From JAHFUI01 sp041485905 (GTDB taxonomy: Bacteria > Acidobacteriota > Vicinamibacteria > Vicinamibacterales > CAVVIG01), in contig JBGPKK010000242.1 of assembly GCA_041485905.1 (NCBI GenBank), positions 1 through 6,290 on the forward strand: a stretch of DNA of 6,290 nucleotides, in the 5' to 3' direction. Position numbers and translations under genes: made by a program. The notes under the pieces were generated by a model. That model was not told the DNA's origin. It saw nothing but the letters and a program-made list of their open reading frames with translations, and made no database searches. Below are positions 5,123 to 6,290 of this stretch, one piece after another. The first letter of the stretch is position 1. Each line of letters begins with the position of its first letter.

Positions 5123-5548
5123 CTACCGGATGCCTTCAGGAACGAGCCGAAAAGCGGGGCAGTGCTTCGGTCGGTACATGCCGAAGTCGCGCCGATCGAG
5201 CGTCAGGATGACGTCGATCTTCAGCCGTTCGGCGATGGCCATCGTGGCGGCGTCGACCATGCCGAATTCCGCATCGCGGTACTGATCGAGGATCTCGACG
5301 ATACGGTCAAGATCGACATCCGTCACCTGCTCGACGAGCATCTCCTTGGCCGCCAGCGAGCGTAGGAAGCTCACTTCCGTTTGGACGCCGAGGCGGTCGA
5401 GCATGAGAATGCACGATTCAGTCACGACCGGGGCCGGCACGATCCACGTGTCGCGATGGTTCAAGAGGTACTTCTTCACGGTTCGATGGTGGTCGTCCGA
5501 CTCGTCTGCCAAGGCAAACAGCGGACCCGTGTCCACGATGATCGCCAC
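5123..5548 (-). CDS. vapC: PIN-domain ribonuclease toxin, VapC type
   Basis: 141 residues, the usual VapC length. The acidic PIN active site is complete: Asp6 in 'IIVDTGPL', Glu44 in 'VVTESC', Asp99 in 'FGMVDAATMAIAERL' and Asp118 in 'ILTLDRRDF'. PIN toxins of this kind cleave RNA in a magnesium-dependent way (often initiator tRNA or rRNA) and are held inactive by the partner antitoxin. The start is GTG 5548-5546, sharing one base with the antitoxin's TAG (5550-5548), so the two are translationally coupled. No disruption is visible, so the toxin should be functional. It lies directly upstream of the hydrolase operon on the same strand, and read-through is possible. The symbol reflects family assignment only. 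Confidence 0.92.
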   Translation of the reverse strand: MAIIVDTGPLFALADESDDHHRTVKKYLLNHRDTWIVPAPVVTESCILMLDRLGVQTEVSFLRSLAAKEMLVEQVTDVDLDRIVEILDQYRDAEFGMVDAATMAIAERLKIDVILTLDRRDFGMYRPKHCPAFRLVPEGIR

Positions 5549-5814
5549 TATCGCTTTCCCGCGTGGGCGCTGCCTTCATGGGGATCGACCGCCCGGCGAA
5601 CCAGCTTCTCGGCGTTTCTGGCAATCTGGCTGCTTCCCGGACCGTGACTTCGGCCAACCGCGGTAAAAGACGGGAGGTGCGTGCGGGGTTGGGTCTCGAC
5701 GTACGCCCGCAGCGCGCCCTTGATGATTTCGGTGAGGGTGGTGCCCTGCGTGTGGGCGACGCGTTTGACTTCGAGCATCAGATCGTCCGGGATGAGGATG
5801 GTCGTCCGCGGCAT
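5548..5814 (-). CDS. vapB: Ribbon-helix-helix antitoxin, VapB type
   Basis: 88 residues. The N-terminal half, 'RTTILIPDDLMLEVKRVAHT' to 'LTEIIKGALRAYVE' (about 3-40), is a ribbon-helix-helix domain: one beta strand then two helices, as in CopG/VapB-type repressors. The C-terminal half is basic and Gly/Ser/His-rich. It would bind the VapC groove and neutralise it. In such modules the antitoxin or the complex also represses its own promoter. The start ATG 5814 has GGAGG at 5823-5819, only 4 nt upstream. A 14-bp palindrome lies 14 nt further up (5829-5842), fitting the operator role. The gene ends inside the first codon of the toxin gene. Confidence 0.88.
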   Translation of the reverse strand: MPRTTILIPDDLMLEVKRVAHTQGTTLTEIIKGALRAYVETQPRTHLPSFTAVGRSHGPGSSQIARNAEKLVRRAVDPHEGSAHAGKR

Positions 5815-5828
5815 CGGGCCTCCAACAT

Positions 5829-5842
5829 ATATGCTAGCATAT
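5829..5842. promoter_or_regulatory. Perfect 14-bp palindrome, probable VapBC autoregulatory operator
   Basis: ATATGCTAGCATAT reads the same on both strands and is AT-rich in GC-rich surroundings. It lies 15-28 bp before the antitoxin ATG and next to its ribosome-binding site, where the promoter -10 region is expected. Ribbon-helix-helix antitoxins bind as dimers to short palindromes of this kind. The exact -10 and -35 boxes are not clear. Confidence 0.72.
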
Positions 5843-5848
5843 CCGCTG

Positions 5849-6290
5849 ATGAGTAACGAAGCTTCGCCTCAAACCGCGAGTGACGACCCGCGAGGCAGCG
5901 CGGCGAACCTTCGTAAGATTCCGGCCGCCTGGTCCCCGGACGGCAAGTTCATCGTTTATTGGCTGTACGACCCCGAGACGGGTACCGATCAGTGGCTGCT
6001 TCCGATGACTGGCGACCGCAGGCCGATGCCGCTGCTGAACTCACCTTTGTCGAAACCCATTCCCAAATCTCTCCCGACCGCAAGTGGCTCGCGTACTACT
6101 CTAATCAGACGGGCCGCTATGAGGTGTACGTGAAGCCTTTTCCGTCGGGCGGCTTCAACTCCCACACCTACGCCGTTTCCCCGGACGGCCAGCGGTTCCT
6201 CATTTCGCGTCCAGCCGCGAATCTTCAGAGTGAAACAGCGTCCGCACCCATCACGGTCATTCTCAACTGGACGCCGCTGCTCAAACGGTA
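5849..6290 (+). pseudogene. TolB/WD40-like propeller C-terminus (Ser/Thr-kinase type), frameshifted and internally deleted
   Basis: From ATG 5849 the frame gives 'KIPAAWSPDGKFIVYWLYDP' and 'ETGTDQWLLPMTGDRRPMPL', the pattern of TolB/WD40-like blades in acidobacterial proteins, often attached to Pkn-type Ser/Thr kinases. After 'LLNSP' near 6041-6049 one base is missing. The shifted frame continues 'FVETHSQISPDRKWLAYYSN', 'QTGRYEVYVKPFPSGG', then jumps near 6150-6162 directly to 'HTYAVSPDGQRFLISRP' and the C-terminal 'APITVILNWTPLLKR'. In full-length relatives, as I recall them, about 100 residues (remaining blades) separate 'VxPFPG' from 'YxVSxDGQRFL'. The window ends in 'ta' right after the last Arg codon, consistent with a stop one base beyond. 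No kinase domain or signal region is present; the left end stops at the vapBC promoter region. The ATG at 5849 may be fortuitous. Confidence 0.78.

Overview
The window reads as a GC-rich chromosomal piece from an uncultured bacterium, most likely an Acidobacteriota member of the Vicinamibacteria type. That is an inference. It rests on three copies of a secreted 'NLxGxW' protein family that is abundant in that phylum, and on the remains of a TolB/WD40-type propeller ending in the '(A)PITVxLNWT' tail familiar from acidobacterial Ser/Thr kinases. No rRNA, tRNA or CRISPR array is visible.

Layout. Positions 1-225 (minus) hold the first 75 residues of a secreted NLxGxW-family protein that leaves the window on the left. 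Positions 226-432 are its upstream region. From 433 to about 2280 the DNA is decayed. First comes a minus-strand remnant of an IS1-family (InsB-like) transposase with two frameshifts and an internal deletion. It abuts, at 880/881, a plus-strand streptogramin-lyase-like (Vgb) propeller fused to FG-GAP/VCBS repeats. That gene has lost its 5' end, carries an inverted segment of about 75 bp, and has frameshifts near both ends. A 9-bp minisatellite follows at 2187-2240.

Positions 5066-2248 (minus) form a compact intact operon. It encodes a secreted NLSGVW-family protein, a secreted metallo-beta-lactamase-fold hydrolase, a second secreted DLTGYW-family protein and an FmdB-type zinc ribbon. The first three genes are joined by 4-nt stop/start overlaps (GTGA, ATGA), and the fourth follows after 19 nt. 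The first three proteins are predicted to be exported and probably act together outside the cytoplasm. Their substrate cannot be read from the sequence.

Upstream on the same strand lies an intact vapBC-type toxin-antitoxin pair (5814-5123). A perfect 14-bp palindrome, a likely autoregulatory operator, sits just before the antitoxin. To the right, on the plus strand, is another decayed gene: the C-terminal part of a TolB/WD40-like propeller with a frameshift and a large internal deletion, running to the right edge.

The contrast is the main message: an undamaged operon plus TA module (2248-5814) lies between two heavily eroded segments. Clean frames in the middle argue that the flanking indels are genuine decay and not general sequencing error. 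I see no strong evidence of an entirely new defence or mobile system. The best candidates for new biology are the exported operon and the quasi-palindromic micro-inversion in the Vgb gene.
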